From positions 70,772,696 to 70,836,695 of the forward strand of contig CM060188.1 in the NCBI GenBank assembly GCA_030549335.1: DNA of 64,000 nt, read 5' to 3'. Position 1 is the first letter of the stretch. Each line of letters begins with the position of its first letter. The notes under the pieces are model-generated. The model made no database searches. It worked only from the letters and a program-made list of their open reading frames with translations, and had not been told where the DNA came from. The translations under genes and the position numbers were made by a program. Positions 1-13,388 of the stretch are shown here, in pieces. Source of the stretch: Pontederia crassipes. Its lineage: Eukaryota > Streptophyta > Magnoliopsida > Commelinales > Pontederiaceae.

Positions 1-3000
1 CTTATAAATTTCAGTGGTGCTACACCGTCTAGCCTTTTTAAGAATCACAGAGAGGGAGAGAATTTTTGCAGGTTTTTCTTGATCTCCTTTGTTGAATATT
101 ATGCCTGAGTTTCCACATACTACGGGCTTTGTCTTCTTAGGCATAGTTTTGCAACTGTTAGGATTATTTAGGATGCAATTAAGTGACACATATTTTGGTG
201 GTTTCCCAGCATCCGCAGCATCTTTCTCTTTAGGAAATGCAGCTAGATCTTGCATTCTCCTCTTTCCTGCTGTATTTCTTAATCGCCCAGTAGAACAATG
301 GTCACCTCCTGTCTGCATTTCATCACACTCCAACACTTTAGTTTGGTTATCAAGACTAGCTACAAAATTGGACTTACTGGAGGCAAACACAGAACGTTTT
401 CTTTTTACACTTGAAGACTGACAAGCTAAACTGTCCAACTTTTTCATCAAATTGTTATGCCGCCCAGGAGCTTCAATGTCTTCTGATGGAGAGAAGTGGA
501 TTTTTGATTGAGCAATAGTCCCTGAAAAATCAGGATGATTTGCAGGAAAATCTGAATCTAACACAACTGATTTATTCATTCTCCCGGAATTGTTTCTCTT
601 ACCTACTTCACTCATCTTACCAAACTTCTTCCATTGGGAGCTGTTTTCTTCAGATGGACATCCATCTTTCAGAGTATTATCCCTCTTGCATTTAGATTGA
701 CTCATTGAGTAAAGTTCATCACCAGTGTTACCAGATAAATCACTCTGAAAACACAAGAACTTGGATTTAGCTGAACCAGCCTTTCCTGGAAAAGCAGTAA
801 CTTCATCATACCCTTTACTTGCATGTGCTTCATCGGATGAATCACATTTCTCAATCCTGGATCCTTCATCAACAATGAAATCATTTACTACTTTAATATT
901 TGGTACCTGAGAGATGGCATTATTGTTTTCAACTGAAACCTCTGTTATCACAGGGACAGAAGATCCAGAAGAAAAATTAGATGTTTGCTGTGCCCTTATC
1001 AATTGAGATTCTTGATCAGTTCCATTAAAATGCTTTCCAGGAGATTCAGCCAATTGGTCATCAACCACTTTCATGGTCTCAATTGTCTCTGTAATCCTGT
1101 CTGCTAAAAAGGAATTATTATGTGCAAAACTTTTTTCTGGAACATCTCTCCACATTGCCGTCTGGCAATCACTTCTTGACAGAACATCATTCTTTGAACA
1201 ATTACAATAATCTTGACAGATGTTATTGCAGTCTGGAAGTGAACAACTCTTATCATAATCTGGAGTGATAGTCTTAAGTTTGGCTTGCTCACAAGCCCTA
1301 TCTTCACTACAAACATCATTACTCCGTAAAATGCAAGCAAGAATTTTTTTGCACTCAGGAAGCAGATAACCCTTCTCACATATCCTTTGTTCAGTAAGGA
1401 TACTACAAGTATTATTAGACCCTATAATGCAACAACCTGAAACACAATGACAATGTGCAGCAGAACAAAATTTCCCAGATATGTGTTCTTTCTGCTTGCA
1501 GTTTTCTCGTTTGCAATCACCATTAATACCCTGGTCTGCCTGTCTCCCAAGTCTGCGGACGAGGTGAAGGATAAGTAGTTAGATAACTTCATTGCAGACA
1601 GTTATCTCACAAGTTGATGTAATTAACCCAACATAAAATATGAAAATGTGAATTACCCAGACTAAATGACCTTTGCTACTATACGATTGTAGCACCAACA
1701 AGAAATGGGAAAAGTAAACCAACTTGGTTGGATGGGAGGTAGTAGTCCTGTGTTCAATTCTTAAGGTCCCCAACTTGACCAAAACTTATGTGCTTCGCTC
1801 GTATCCGAACAATTAATCAAGTGTTAGTAACTCTGAAAATTGGTGGGTATGTGACCTTGACCACATAAAAAATGGAAAACACAAGCTCAAATTTACTATT
1901 GGATTTATTATAGCTCAGGAACATTTATCAAAAAGGGCTAACTAAGGAACTCCAAGCCAAAAAAACAGCTTAAGGTCTCTAAGGATTTTGGGTTCGATTC
2001 TTGAAGTCCCCAACTTGGCCAAAGCTTATCCGTTCACTGTTGTCCAAGTCAGGAGCTAACAGGCTAGACATTGGTGGGTCCATGACATGGACCATAAAAG
2101 AAGTGGAAAAAACAAGATCACAGTTATTACTTGATTCATTATGGCTAATTCAGGAACTTTTTATGAAAAGGGGCTAATTCCAGAACTCCAAGCCCAAAAA
2201 GAACAGGTAATAGACATGTCAAAAAATTGGGTACGCACTGTGGAGGCAAACTCATAGCTCCAGGTGGGGCCCGCCTCACATGAGCCCCATGACCCACATA
2301 TGGAGTGAGCATCACCACAGCAATGCATGCCAAAATGTTGGTATGCACCTTACTTAATCTCCAAAGAGAAATTAATACTCGAAATGACTTAGTTTCTATA
2401 TGACCTATAGGATGAAGGCACAGGTTAATGCCAAATTGAAAAGGCGAGCTCACACTTATCATTTGATTTTGTATGACTAACTCAGGAACCTACAAGCTCA
2501 AAAATATTATTACTAGAAGGAATTAATCTCTATGTATATTGGTTCTATGAAGATGGTAATATTATCTGCATAGCTTTCTAAAATCAAGAGTGAAATCACT
2601 ACTCACTTGGAACAACATCATGAGCCTCCCCAATAAGAAACTAATTAAAGTATTAAGCAATCTTCATGATAAACAGACTAACCAAAGAAAAAATTGACAA
2701 ACCTCAAACATGGGTGATCATCCATACCACAAATATGGCAAGTAGTTGTGTTTTTCCCATTAAGTTCTGAACCCAGAGAAATCATTTCTGTTGAACCTGT
2801 GCAACTGCAACACCTACTTGAACCTTCACATCATAAGCAGAATATCTTAGTTGCAAAATACTAGACTTGGAAGCCCCATAAAATGACAGCAAAATGTTAC
2901 AAGTGCCAAAATTTCTTAGTCACAAAATAAGGTTACCTCTATGAGCAGCAGCTTCACCTCTATCTGCACCAGGAACAGAGAGACAAAATGGCCAAGGTCT

Positions 3001-6000
3001 CATAGCAAATTCAGAGACATTTTGATGACTGATACATTGAGGGCCTTCCCTCACCAACACTGGAACAGCAAAATCATGTTGAATGGCATTAGCTTGGTGC
3101 ACCCTGGGTGGTAGATGGCATAACCTTTGATTTTCTAGACTTCTTTTGACAGAATCTGTAGGTTTTTCCTTCGTTGAAAACTCGATAAAATGATTAGGAG
3201 CAAAGTGTTTCCAGTTTTCATCCATGAAGTCATTGGACATATCCACAGTTCTCTTTTTGCTCCAGGAAGAATTTGGTTTCAAAGAACACAAGTTTGCTGA
3301 AGATGGACTCATCGAAACATCTGACCTCACAGAAAGAGGATCCATCTTTGTAGATGCTTGATAAGAAGATTTATGAACAGCATGATCACAGAAATCCTTG
3401 TTTGAAATAAAGAAGGCTTTCCGATGTTGGTTCCTAACACAGGGGTTTTGAAGCAAACCAGATGGCTGCGCATACAATAAACGGGAGCTACTTTCAGTAA
3501 AAGAACTATTCTGAAGGTAAACTTCATTGGTAGATGAAGTGTGTACTCTATTATTTGTTTTTGGATTATTGAGAGCAGTACAGTTGGATGTCATTTTGCC
3601 ATTATCGAATGTCTGAACTACTTTCCTGTCATCTAAATTTCGAGGAAAGTCCAATGTACAGGCATTAGATCTCCTTTCATTTTCATCAATAGAGTCTCTT
3701 AGAGAACTATGAATGTTGGGTTTGGCAGAAATGGAATCATCATTACCCATTCGAGGCAGAGAATGCTCACTGTTGTTCAACAGGCTATCAGGAGACTGAG
3801 ATGTGTTATTTCCTTCAAGATGTGAGAGAAACAATGATATTAGTGAATTCTTGGTTGCATCATTCACTGATGCATCTGAGTCGGGATGATCCACAGTGTT
3901 AACGGTACCAACGGTAGGCAGTACATTATTGTGGTCATAACATGATGCACCCGAAGGAAAATTGAGACTTGACCTAGTTTTCTCTGTCTCTCCTGAATTA
4001 TCATCTGCATGCAAAATGAAGAATTCACCCAAATAAAAAGAGAATACAATAATATAAGCTAATCATTAAGGTAATGAGTTATAGATATTGAGCTCCCATG
4101 GCAAAATAAAAAAAGGACATAAGACAAAACAATGATACTAAATCAATTAAGTTATTACCTTGATTTAGTTGTTGATTGAGTTTTTTTTGAGAGTTAGAAG
4201 ACAGTGTTCCAATTTGTAGCATAGATGTCGGAAATGAATTTGTAGAACTGTGGTTCTTTTGGGAAGGCTGCCTCAGCTCCAAGTCAATGTTTGCCTTAGC
4301 ATCATTGTTGTTGAGTAGAGATGCCTTGTTGGCTAGTTTGTCAAAATTGATATCATAACCATGAGTTGATGATTTGGTCCATGGACAAGGGTAATGAATA
4401 GAATTATTTGAAGAGATTGCCCTGTAATGCACATTACAATTGTCAGGCTGTTTCCTCACAACATCCTTGCCCTTATGCACAGTTGAATGAGCTTTTTGAT
4501 GATCAATAAGAGGAATTTGCTTCCCTGCCTGCATGCAATGGTTCTTAGTAAGAGCAATTTTGGTCAAAGTTGGAGTTTTCTTGTGCACAGCATTATTTGC
4601 ACCAAAATTGTATCCCTGAAAAGCACTATGTTGCATTGTGTTTCCATGAATCTCATGCAGAATCTCTACTGCTGCTTTTGTCTGCGGAGGACCATTGTAG
4701 ACAGAGCTGCTTGAATGCTTTCCTGATATTTCAGACACACCAGATTCGAAGATGCTTTCTGGCAGGGATGAAGTTCTTTTGTCCTTAGAACCATTGGACA
4801 TGTCATTCACCCTGAAGCTTTCTGACCCCTCCCGTCTTTTGCTATCAGCTTGGGCCACAATCTAAAGCCAAAAAAAAAAAAGAATGACAAAGATATGATG
4901 AATATATCATCTAACAATATTTTTTTGAGAGGGACCATCTAGTCGAGATTTTGAATGATCCTCAAGTCTCTAATCAGCAGATACTTCAATAATAAAATGC
5001 TACTGATTAATATTTTTCTATTGTGTTATCAAGAATGAAGTCAACTGTAATATTGTTTTAGTTAAATATCATAGTAAGAAAACTGATCTCTGAGATGGTA
5101 CTCCAAGTGAGAAAATATCACACTTGTATCCACTGTGACAAAAATATGGAACTTCACAAACTTATTCCCACATGAATAACATTTCCAAGATAGACTAGGT
5201 TATGAGTTTAATATTAGTCCACAACATCACAAAATGGTGTGCTAGATAATCTTCTGAAATGTGTCACTTGCAGCAAAAAGAGCAGTGGTATAAATAACCA
5301 ATAAAGCTTTTACTCTCTGATTACATTCTTCTGCCGACCTGTTGAAGGTTGATAATATCATCTCAGTTAAGATAAATGGAACAACTAGCCACACAAATAC
5401 TGCTTCCATATCTTCAGTTATTTTAAAGAGAACTTAGGGGTTACTATACTTACCCCTAAGCATTGCTTGCACCAGTCTGAAATGGTCATGCCATTTTCTA
5501 AATGGACAACCTCGCCAGGGTTGGCTCTAGGAACTCCAGAATGCTGCAAGAGAAAGATGGCAATTGGTTGAAGTTAAGAAGAGTAAGTGAAATAATCCAT
5601 TGTTAAAGGCTGCCTCACAAATTAAAAGAAAAAAAAGGTTACCTCACAAAATTTGGCCAACGACATATGAGAATTGTGGCATAAACAAACAACCCCAAAA
5701 AGACCCATGTCACTCATGAATAGCTCTCCAACTGCCAAAGAGAAACTGAGAATGTCAGTTGGTCATAGAACATTCTTCTATTGTGTACAGCTTCATGCTG
5801 TCACTTTATCCTTCGAGAATTTTTTACGGTACAACTTCGATAGTACACCATGACTCACTTTTCAAATCTAACTAAGTCAGAAATGCCACATAGCGAATAA
5901 TTAATCCAGAAATTATACATACAAACTATAAGGTCTTCTTACTAACCAGTATCCCGGCAGAAGACACGAGGATGCCCCCTAAGAAAGGGAGAAGCACTAT

Positions 6001-7753
6001 AAGGATTAGAACACTTGGATGCAGCAGGAACTTCTTGTGATGCTTGAACGTTCAAATTATGATGCATGCCTGCATTTTCTTGCTGAGCTGATGTGGTCCA
6101 GTTTTGTTTGATACCACTTGCCGTGAAGACCGAAGTGTTAATTTGGGATGCCTGTTGTGGAACTAACCTCATGGAAGCTCCTTGCAAAGAACTTTCTCTT
6201 TGGAGATGCAAAGAAGGGGCCCTGAAGATCGAAGAATCCTGGGACGACCTAGAGGCAGTAAAAGGAGAAAGCTCATTCCAATTTTCAAAGGACCTGGTTC
6301 CTTGATTTACTGCTATTGGTTGTACATTTCTTGCAGACCTGCAATTAGCAGGATCTAGAACAACGTCATTGCTATTAATGTGTAGCTTGGCAAATTGAGG
6401 AGCCTTCGAATTGGAGAACTGAGGAAGTTCACCAGACAAAAGAGCAAGAAAGGAATTCCCAGACTCCAACTTCCCCAGCTTAGAGGAGTCTGACACGAAT
6501 GCCTTACAAGTTATAGCATCTTGGGACTTTGATTGATCATTCAAAAGGGCTCTCTGTGCAATAAAAGAATGGAAATGTTGGTTCGGATTAATACCAACCT
6601 GTGGAATATGATTGTATAATTAGTGCTATGACAAATTATAAAGGAAATAGATAATATGATAGTTCATATCAGCAATCTAGTAGTTAATATAAGGAGACTA
6701 GCAAGCTATTTGTCCACTCATTTGAATTTTCCTTTTAGCTACATGCAACATGAAGGCCACCCAAGCAGCTCTGCATATAATGCATTAATTAAATTTTTTC
6801 TATGAGTTGCACTAACTTCTTTTCACTCTACCAATAATATTCCGTTCGCTGTGTAGCATTGTCAGCTTTGTCACATGAATTGCATGTCAAAGGGGATAAA
6901 GCAATGAACGAGTGTTCATCCCCGGATGAAGAAAAAATGGTCGACTGATTATTAATCATAAATCAGACTTGAACAAACTCCCACATAAATGTCGAAAAAG
7001 TACGTCCAAAAGAAACTTCCAACTGTCATCATTTATACAACCGACCAAAGGGCTACGAGAAACTATAGAGAGCGACCACTGCAAATCAACTGCATGGTAC
7101 GACTCTTATCATGTATACCTTCTCATTCTGAACGAGTATACAAAAGCCACACCCAAATAACAGACTCCCAAGAATATACAAACAATCGTCTTGATATGAT
7201 GCATGATTCTGGCAAGATATGACCGCATGTTCTAAAGGTAAACAATCTGCATGACAAAATTTAGATGAAAAATGTCGAGAGGTGGATTTTAGCAGCAAAC
7301 AGTTTGTATAATTCCGTGCTGTAGCTCTACTCAGCATATGCAACAACTTCACTATTCCGGAGTGACTTCGGTGCTCCGAACCCCGAAAACGAGTGGGAAC
7401 CATCTTTTCTTTTCCAAACGAGGATGAACGCCGCAGAAACTAAGCAAGAAAGCTACATGCATTGGAAGAACCCCTGCCGAACGCCTCGTCGACGGCTCAA
7501 AACATCACTCATCCAGCTCCCCAATCATCGAAGTAAAAAAGGAAAGTAAGGTAAAACCCATGTAAAGCTACGAAGGAAAGGGCGATGCGACTCGCTTCAC
7601 CTGACCAACCGGTCCCGGCGACGGATGCGATGGCGCCGCCGGCGCCAGCAACGTCGGGGTCAGGACGGCGGAAGGAGGCAGCGGCGGCGGCGTCATCGGA
7701 GGAGGAGGAAGCCACGGGGCGCCGCTGCATTTGGCGCGCCATGAATCGTCCAT
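1..7753 (-). CDS. Large plant nuclear protein with SAND-like and Cys-rich regions (3' end off window)
   Basis: Eight minus-strand exons join in phase at GT-AG introns: 7601-7753, 5947-6598, 5643-5731, 5454-5543, 4159-4861, 2937-4004, 2703-2796 and 1-1553. They give 1,467 codons without a stop, still open at the left edge, so the C-terminus is missing. The start is the ATG at 7753, followed by a Pro-rich N-terminus. Exon 2 carries a FLALLSG motif. Exons 3-4 encode a compact region (VVCLCHNSHMS, then KFCEHSG, NPGEVV, GMTISDW) that resembles SAND/ULTRAPETALA-type DNA-binding folds. Exon 7 has a CHICGMDDHPC zinc-finger-like motif and exon 8 opens with a stretch very rich in Cys. Near the edge are VVCGNSG and PAKILSL, which I recall from plant proteins ending in an extended PHD finger; that end would lie outside the window. 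A chromatin or transcription role is inferred. Gene structure is well supported; exact family is moderate. Confidence 0.8.
1700..2205 (+). repeat. Two diverged ~240-bp direct repeats with tRNA-like B box, in an intron
   Basis: Intron 7 (1554-2702) of the left-hand gene holds two related segments, about 1737-1976 and 1977-2205, and a weaker third piece near 2400-2490. Each has a box-B-like core (copy 2 reads GGGTTCGATTCTTG near 1990) followed by a shared CCCCAACTTG..CCAAA stretch and a shared CAGGAAC..TT segment. This looks like tRNA-derived SINE remnants, but no clear poly(A) end or target duplication was found. Confidence 0.45.
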
Positions 7754-8345
7754 GCTCTTTTACTCCCAGCACCACCACCAACACCACCACCACCCCTTCT
7801 CTTCCATGGCCAAACGAGTAGTGAAAGGGCCAAAGCAGCAACTGCTGCTGCAGCTTGCTTTTGAGTTTACTTTATCATCATCATCTTTATTTATTTATTT
7901 ATTTTTATGATTGATTGATTGATTTATTTATTTATTTATTATTATATGGAGGACTTGGGACAAGTAATGGTGGCGCTGGAGGGAAAGACGAGAAAAATAA
8001 AGAGCTCTTTTTTTATGTCTCTCTCCCTTTTCTCGATTTTGCTGCCATTCACTTTTCTACCAATTTACAAAATCAAAATATTTTTAATTAATTAAATATT
8101 CAGTTTCTTTGTGTATATAAAACAATTTTGTCAAGCCAATACTTCATTCATATTAAAAAAAAAGGTCGTCCCGTTTATAAATAAAATTAGAATATGGGTA
8201 TTATTACTGAAAACATGCTGAAAATTTTGGAGAAAGTTTGTTGGTGGTACTTGATACAAACATAAATTCACTTTTAATTTTTTTAAAAAAAATTTGGTGT
8301 TATCCGATTGGTGTGCAGGAGTGTCCAGTCCTTTTTCAGCGTCTG
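7754..8345. other. Presumed 5' UTR/promoter of the left gene; low-complexity spacer
   Basis: The bases just upstream of the minus-strand ATG at 7753 are moderately GC-rich and probably 5' UTR. Beyond them, 7880-7945 is a run of TTTA/TGAT short repeats and 8060-8340 is AT-rich. No clear TATA box could be fixed. Confidence 0.35.
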
Positions 8346-8356
8346 CAGGTCAGAAA

Positions 8357-8424
8357 GAAGAAACAGAGAGGGAGAGAGAGAGAACAGAGAGAAAGTGGGA
8401 GAGAGAGAGAGAGAGAGAGAGAGA
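8357..8424. repeat. (GA)n microsatellite
   Basis: A purine-rich GA/GAGAG tract with an almost pure (GA)n core near 8399-8424. On the minus strand it is a (TC)n tract about 650 bases upstream of the left gene's start codon. Such tracts are common in plant promoters; a regulatory role is inference only. Confidence 0.85.
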
Positions 8425-8497
8425 TGAGTAATAAAAAAAAAGGGGGCAAAAATGGTACAGAGCAAACCGGAGAGAGATAGACACACGGAGAGGGGAG

Positions 8498-8522
8498 CAC
8501 GTGAAGGATGGGTTGTCACGTG
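8498..8522. promoter_or_regulatory. Pair of G-box (CACGTG) motifs
   Basis: Perfect CACGTG palindromes lie at 8498-8503 and 8517-8522, 19 bp apart, between the GA tract and a GC-rich patch with GGGTTTAGGG at about 8617-8626. G-boxes bind bZIP and bHLH regulators. They could serve the minus-strand gene starting at 7753 or an unseen transcript. Confidence 0.4.
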
Positions 8523-8639
8523 AGCAGGAGGGGCGTGTGTTGGGAGACAGCGAGTGGCGCATTCTGAGGGTGAATGCGGGCCGTCCGATGGCTGCTTTCT
8601 CGCGATTCGCGCCAGGGTTTAGGGACCTCATATTACTAT

Positions 8640-10760
8640 GTTTTTTTTTTCTGTGCACATACAAAGTACACAATTTACATGATTTAAAATTACTTGATTC
8701 GCAAAATTTCTCTTTTATTTCGATGTTGAGCTCCGAGTATTATGTACGAGTTATTTATGGCCATTTGACATGGACAGAGAAATAAATATATTATCTTTAT
8801 GAAAAATATATTAAAGAAAACATCCGTAGCAGCTTTATAAAATCTCTTTTCAATTCTTCCCTACTCTTTTATTGCAAAATATAATGTTGGAATCATCATT
8901 GGACGCTTTGTTCCTTAGAACTTGTAATGTAATAATGTACTGGGACTGTTGACAATTGGGAAATGAACTGGGGACTGGACTGACGAAGGTCCCTGTCACC
9001 TGCTCTGTGTGCTCACATGGCCGAGGAGTGACTCAACTTTTTGTTTCACTAACAATTTTTTTTATTTCTTATTATTTTTGGTGAAAGTTTCACTAACAAT
9101 TTTAATCTGACGAACAGAACAGAAGAGACCTCAAAGATTCCCCTGCTGTCATTTATGGCTACTACACAACAATGGCCACAGTCAAATTGTTATCTGTTTT
9201 TTTATTCATTTTCTATTCCTTTTTCACTCATGGAAACCAACCAAATACTCCGACAATAATCTGCAGCAAGACAGCAGATGTGAAGTCAGATCATTTCATT
9301 ACCCAGCGAACATGAATCCAAAAGCCCAAGATGAATCAATAAGAATTAAATCTTTCGTACTCGAGTTTAAACATTCTGAATATAAAAAATTCTTATTGAA
9401 ATCTACTTTTCAAATGGGACTATTTTAATGCACATAATTGTTAATGTCGCGTTAAATCTTTTAAAAAAAATCCAAGATAAAAATCTCAAGCTCCCAAGTT
9501 AGAAGAGGTAGAGCTAATAATTTGAGTGTTCTTAAACTTCGAATTAGTTATATTTAATAATTACTTTTTGTTAATTTTCGGGAAAAAAAAGATTATTGTG
9601 TCCCAGGTCACAAATTGTGAGCAGTTATTATACATGCACAATTAGATGGAAATTTAGCAGACCTTTTTTTTCCCCCTTTTTCCGGGTACGTCAAAATCTC
9701 TGTCGTAAGTTGGTTCCACTTTTGGTTGCTAATTATCGCAGCTGCAATAGAAATGTCAGAGATAACTGATAACTATAAGGCAATATATAGAAAAGTTCTC
9801 AAGGTGGCAATTCATCATAACTGAACATGATTGTGATCGAATCAAATTGCAACTGCTACTAGGATAAATTCTTGACTTAATTTGGTTTAGTTGGTATAAA
9901 ATAATTAATAATTTAAAATACGGATAAATATTTTATTTATTAAAAATTTATTTTTTAAAAAATAAGCAGTTATACGTTTGCATAAATTATTTATATTAAT
10001 AATAACTAGCTCCTCTTACTTAATTTTTTTTATTTATAAGTGTATTTGATATCTTTTTATTAATTATATTATAAAATGAGAATAATAAGTATGTGAGGTA
10101 AAATTTTATTCATATATATAAACTATCGTTGGATCATAATTTGATAATTTAAATAAATATTATCTAATATCATTAAGATCTTTATAAAAATGCATCCAAT
10201 TAAGGATCTTTAGATGATGATCCAACTCATATATATGAATTATTTTTTATTTTACGTAACCCTTATTCCTTTGTAAAATTATCAAACATTGAGATTTTTT
10301 AAAGCTCATACATTATATTTGATTTTTATTAAAAAAAAGGCATATTTGACTTAACACGATCATGATCGAATCAAATTGCAACTGCTATTGGATGTGGTCA
10401 CGTGCAGTGCACATTGGCCTTGTAAGAATTTTTGAACGAGGATTTGTAAAAGAAATGATTCGTGAAAGTCTCCTCTCTTGTGGCAGGAAAACTGAGATGT
10501 GCTAAATATGGCTGCAAAACGAGATGTTACAGAGCTCAAAGACAAAAGGAATTATGAGCACATTTTGAGCATGGATATGCAATGAAAAACCTAAACAAGG
10601 ATAGAAACCATGCTACAATGAACTCCCACAGGGAGTCCAGAAGTTTAATATAGAAATCCTGGGAAGGCGAAAACAACGCTGGCAATAATTTTCATTCCAA
10701 GGAAGGACAAGTCAAAGAATAGCCAACACCACCAGCGAACTGTCTTCTTTAGTGGTGATT
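8640..10760. other. AT-rich intergenic DNA with a 30-bp direct repeat
   Basis: No gene recognised. A 30-bp direct repeat (24 identical bases, then 4 of 6 matching) occurs at 9834-9863 and 10363-10392 and encloses about 500 bp of very AT-rich DNA. From about 10400 to 10760 the sequence is less AT-rich and unique, but no protein family is recognisable. Confidence 0.4.
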
Positions 10761-10761
10761 G

Positions 10762-11872
10762 ATGAACTATTAGGGTTGAGCAAACTCGAAATCAGATCCG
10801 AATTTAAGTAGACTCATTCTTAATCCGAATTATATCGGATCAAAAAAATTTTGATCTGGTACCGGATCCGGACTCGGTCGGATTCGGGACCGGATCAAAT
10901 CCAATAATTTAGAAATTTGACCAGGTTTGTGATTGAAAATCACTAGCGGCTGGAGTCGAGAGAAGGGAAGGGGAAGGGCGGACGAAGTTGAGATCGCTTT
11001 CGTTCGCTTGCGTCGGAATTGTCCGTCATTGGATCGCGGCCGCTAGGCGTCGGATAGTGGCCGCCAGGCGAGATCAATTCCGAGAAATGCAGCCATTCCA
11101 GTGACTGACGCTCGCGATCCGATGCCGATGGCCACAATGCAGTGCCTGACAGTAGGATCACGCTCATCTGGTGGCCGATTCGATGCTTAGCAGCTATATC
11201 TGGCACTTGGCAGTCGGATCTGGCCGTTGACGATCGTGATCCGGCTATGGCAACTAATTCGACCCTCGGCAACCGGAGTACAGAGAGAGGAGGGCGGGAT
11301 CGGATTGGCTCACCTAGTGGTCGATTCGGCATTTGGTGGCCGTGATTCGGCGCCTGGCAGCTGAATCGGCCGTCAGCTGCTACGATCCGATGTCTGGCAG
11401 TCGGATCAGCCACCAACTACCATGATTTGACGCTTGACAGCCGGATCTGACCACTAGCGACCGCGATCCGACTCTAGCAATCGATTCGGCGCTTGACGGC
11501 CGGAGTAGAGAGAGAGTGGGAGAGGGGAGGTGGTCGAAATCGGGATCGCGTGGGAGTCGCCGTCGCCATGGAAGAGAGAGGGAGAGGGCGAAAGAGATGA
11601 CAAAGAGAAAGAAGATGGTGACAAGTGAGAATCGTGAGATGGAAAGAGTGGGAGAGAGAAGGATTAGTGGATTACTTATATATTAATAATCCGGCCCGGG
11701 TCTAGGTTTGATATTTACATTACAAATCCGATCCTAACCCGGACCCAACGGATTGTTCGCCAAGTGGACCTAGTCCTAGTCTGGATCTAATCCAGGCCGA
11801 GTTATTTACTCGGTTTGCTGAGTCGGTGCAATATGGATTGATCCGGACCGTGCTCACATGCCTATGAATTAT
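10762..11872. mobile_element. Nonautonomous Mutator-like element with 9-bp target duplication
   Basis: The flanks 10762-10770 (ATGAACTAT) and 11864-11872 (ATGAATTAT) match at 8 of 9 positions, the target-duplication length of Mutator elements. The ends are inverted: TAGGGTTGAGCA inside the left end and TGCTCACATGCCT inside the right. Next to the ends are GGATCCGG-rich inverted stretches. The interior (about 10930-11660) is GC-rich and built of degenerate repeats around GATCCG and TTGGCAGTCGGATC. Its frames (157 aa minus, 67 aa plus) are repeat by-products, and no transposase was found. Confidence 0.7.
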
Positions 11873-13388
11873 ATCATGTGTTTGAAATGGCACTGGCTTC
11901 GTAGAAATGGCTTGAGAATGCAAATTACCAACGATGCTGGGAGAGATAGGTAAGAGAATAAGCTCCATTGCTTGCTTACCAAGCAATAAGGTTGTATCTA
12001 ATTTGGCATGCACAAAGAGTTTAATAAATTGGTGCACATTGCCCAATCTTTCTCCCATGATTCGAAGAAAACCAAGCAGACAATAATCCAACAAGAAGAC
12101 CTAATGAATTGATAACACAGTAATAAGTACATACAATGTCGGAAAACAAAAGGATGGGATTTGTGTAGCAGCGTCAATATGTAAAGCAGATTATCAACAT
12201 CAATCATGTGAAGCAAACAAATGGTTTCAAATCAGTTTGACCCCTACCATTTTATGGATGAAGTGATGTAATACTATTGCAGGAGGTACCAAAGAGTAAG
12301 TAGCAACATAGTGTTCATTGAACCCAACGATCTAGTAAACATGATCACACTTAGATGTTCATACGAACGATCCCTTACATTCCACAGGCTAATTATAATT
12401 CTAATTTTTTTTAGACAATGTACCCTGTTCTCTATTTATAATATCATCTCGTGGACAAGAAACTTCTCTGAAGATTCTTTCTCTAATCTCTGATCTTGCG
12501 GCCGAGCTATCTGAACTTTTGTATGATGTCTCCATACCAAAAATTGAAACAGAACAAAGATTGCTACCCGCATGACAAGAGAAAGGCATTACTTCCAAAT
12601 TCCAATATCAACTAATTGAAATGTTATCTGTCGAGCTTCAAAACAAAAATTTCCTACTATCCAAATGCCAGCACAAGCCATTTGTGCACCCTATAATCGC
12701 ATTATACCGATTCTTTGAACACAGAGCAGATTACAACAAGAATTGCCACTAAATAAGCAAACCCTAATTCAAATTCCTTTTGAATATCTCTAAAAAATAT
12801 TCACTTTTGCTGCACAATCAAGGAAAACCACAACCTAAAGAAAAAAGAAAAGAGAGAGAGAGAGAGAGAAAAAGAGAAAGCAGCATCACATACTCCCTTG
12901 AATCCAAATCACCGAGAAGCACTCGAATTCTTCGTTTCTTTTAATAGTACTCGGAAATATTTGCCTAGATCGAGATAGCAACAGTAAACTCTAGAACGAA
13001 TTTTTCATGTCCAATGCGAGAGGGAGGTAGCAATCTTTCTTTACCAGGAGGTCGAAAAGGATCAGAGAAGGCCACGACGATGACGGGTGTTGATAATGCT
13101 TTAAACGTGAACTCAGTTCAAATTTTATATGGGCCCTATGTAGACAGACGTTTGGAATGGTGAAGTTGTTTGTCCCATACGAGGGTCCCACTACTCGGAT
13201 AACGAGTCAAGGGGATTCTCCACGTGGAAGCTCCCCTATACGATTTTAGGATTTTTATTTCTTATTTTATATTGGAGTTCTTTATATAAATTTCATGATG
13301 ATTAAGTTATTTGACATCATTGTAATAATCATTATTTTATAATAAGAAGAGACGTCGCCGTCCGATGATGTAGTCCGGTTTAAGCAAT
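11873..13388. other. Unique, unassigned DNA, possibly an old transcribed locus
   Basis: Moderate base composition with no repeat structure except a short GA tract near 12853-12880. Minus-strand frames of 60-120 codons exist but match no family I know. A GGGCCC motif near 13131 and GC-richer DNA at 13000-13200 would suit a minus-strand promoter. The Mutator-like element ending at 11863 may have split this locus. Confidence 0.25.

Noticed and set aside
10943..11416. 157-codon minus-strand frame
   Set aside because: Arises from degenerate GATCCG repeats within a transposon; composition and repeat pattern explain it.
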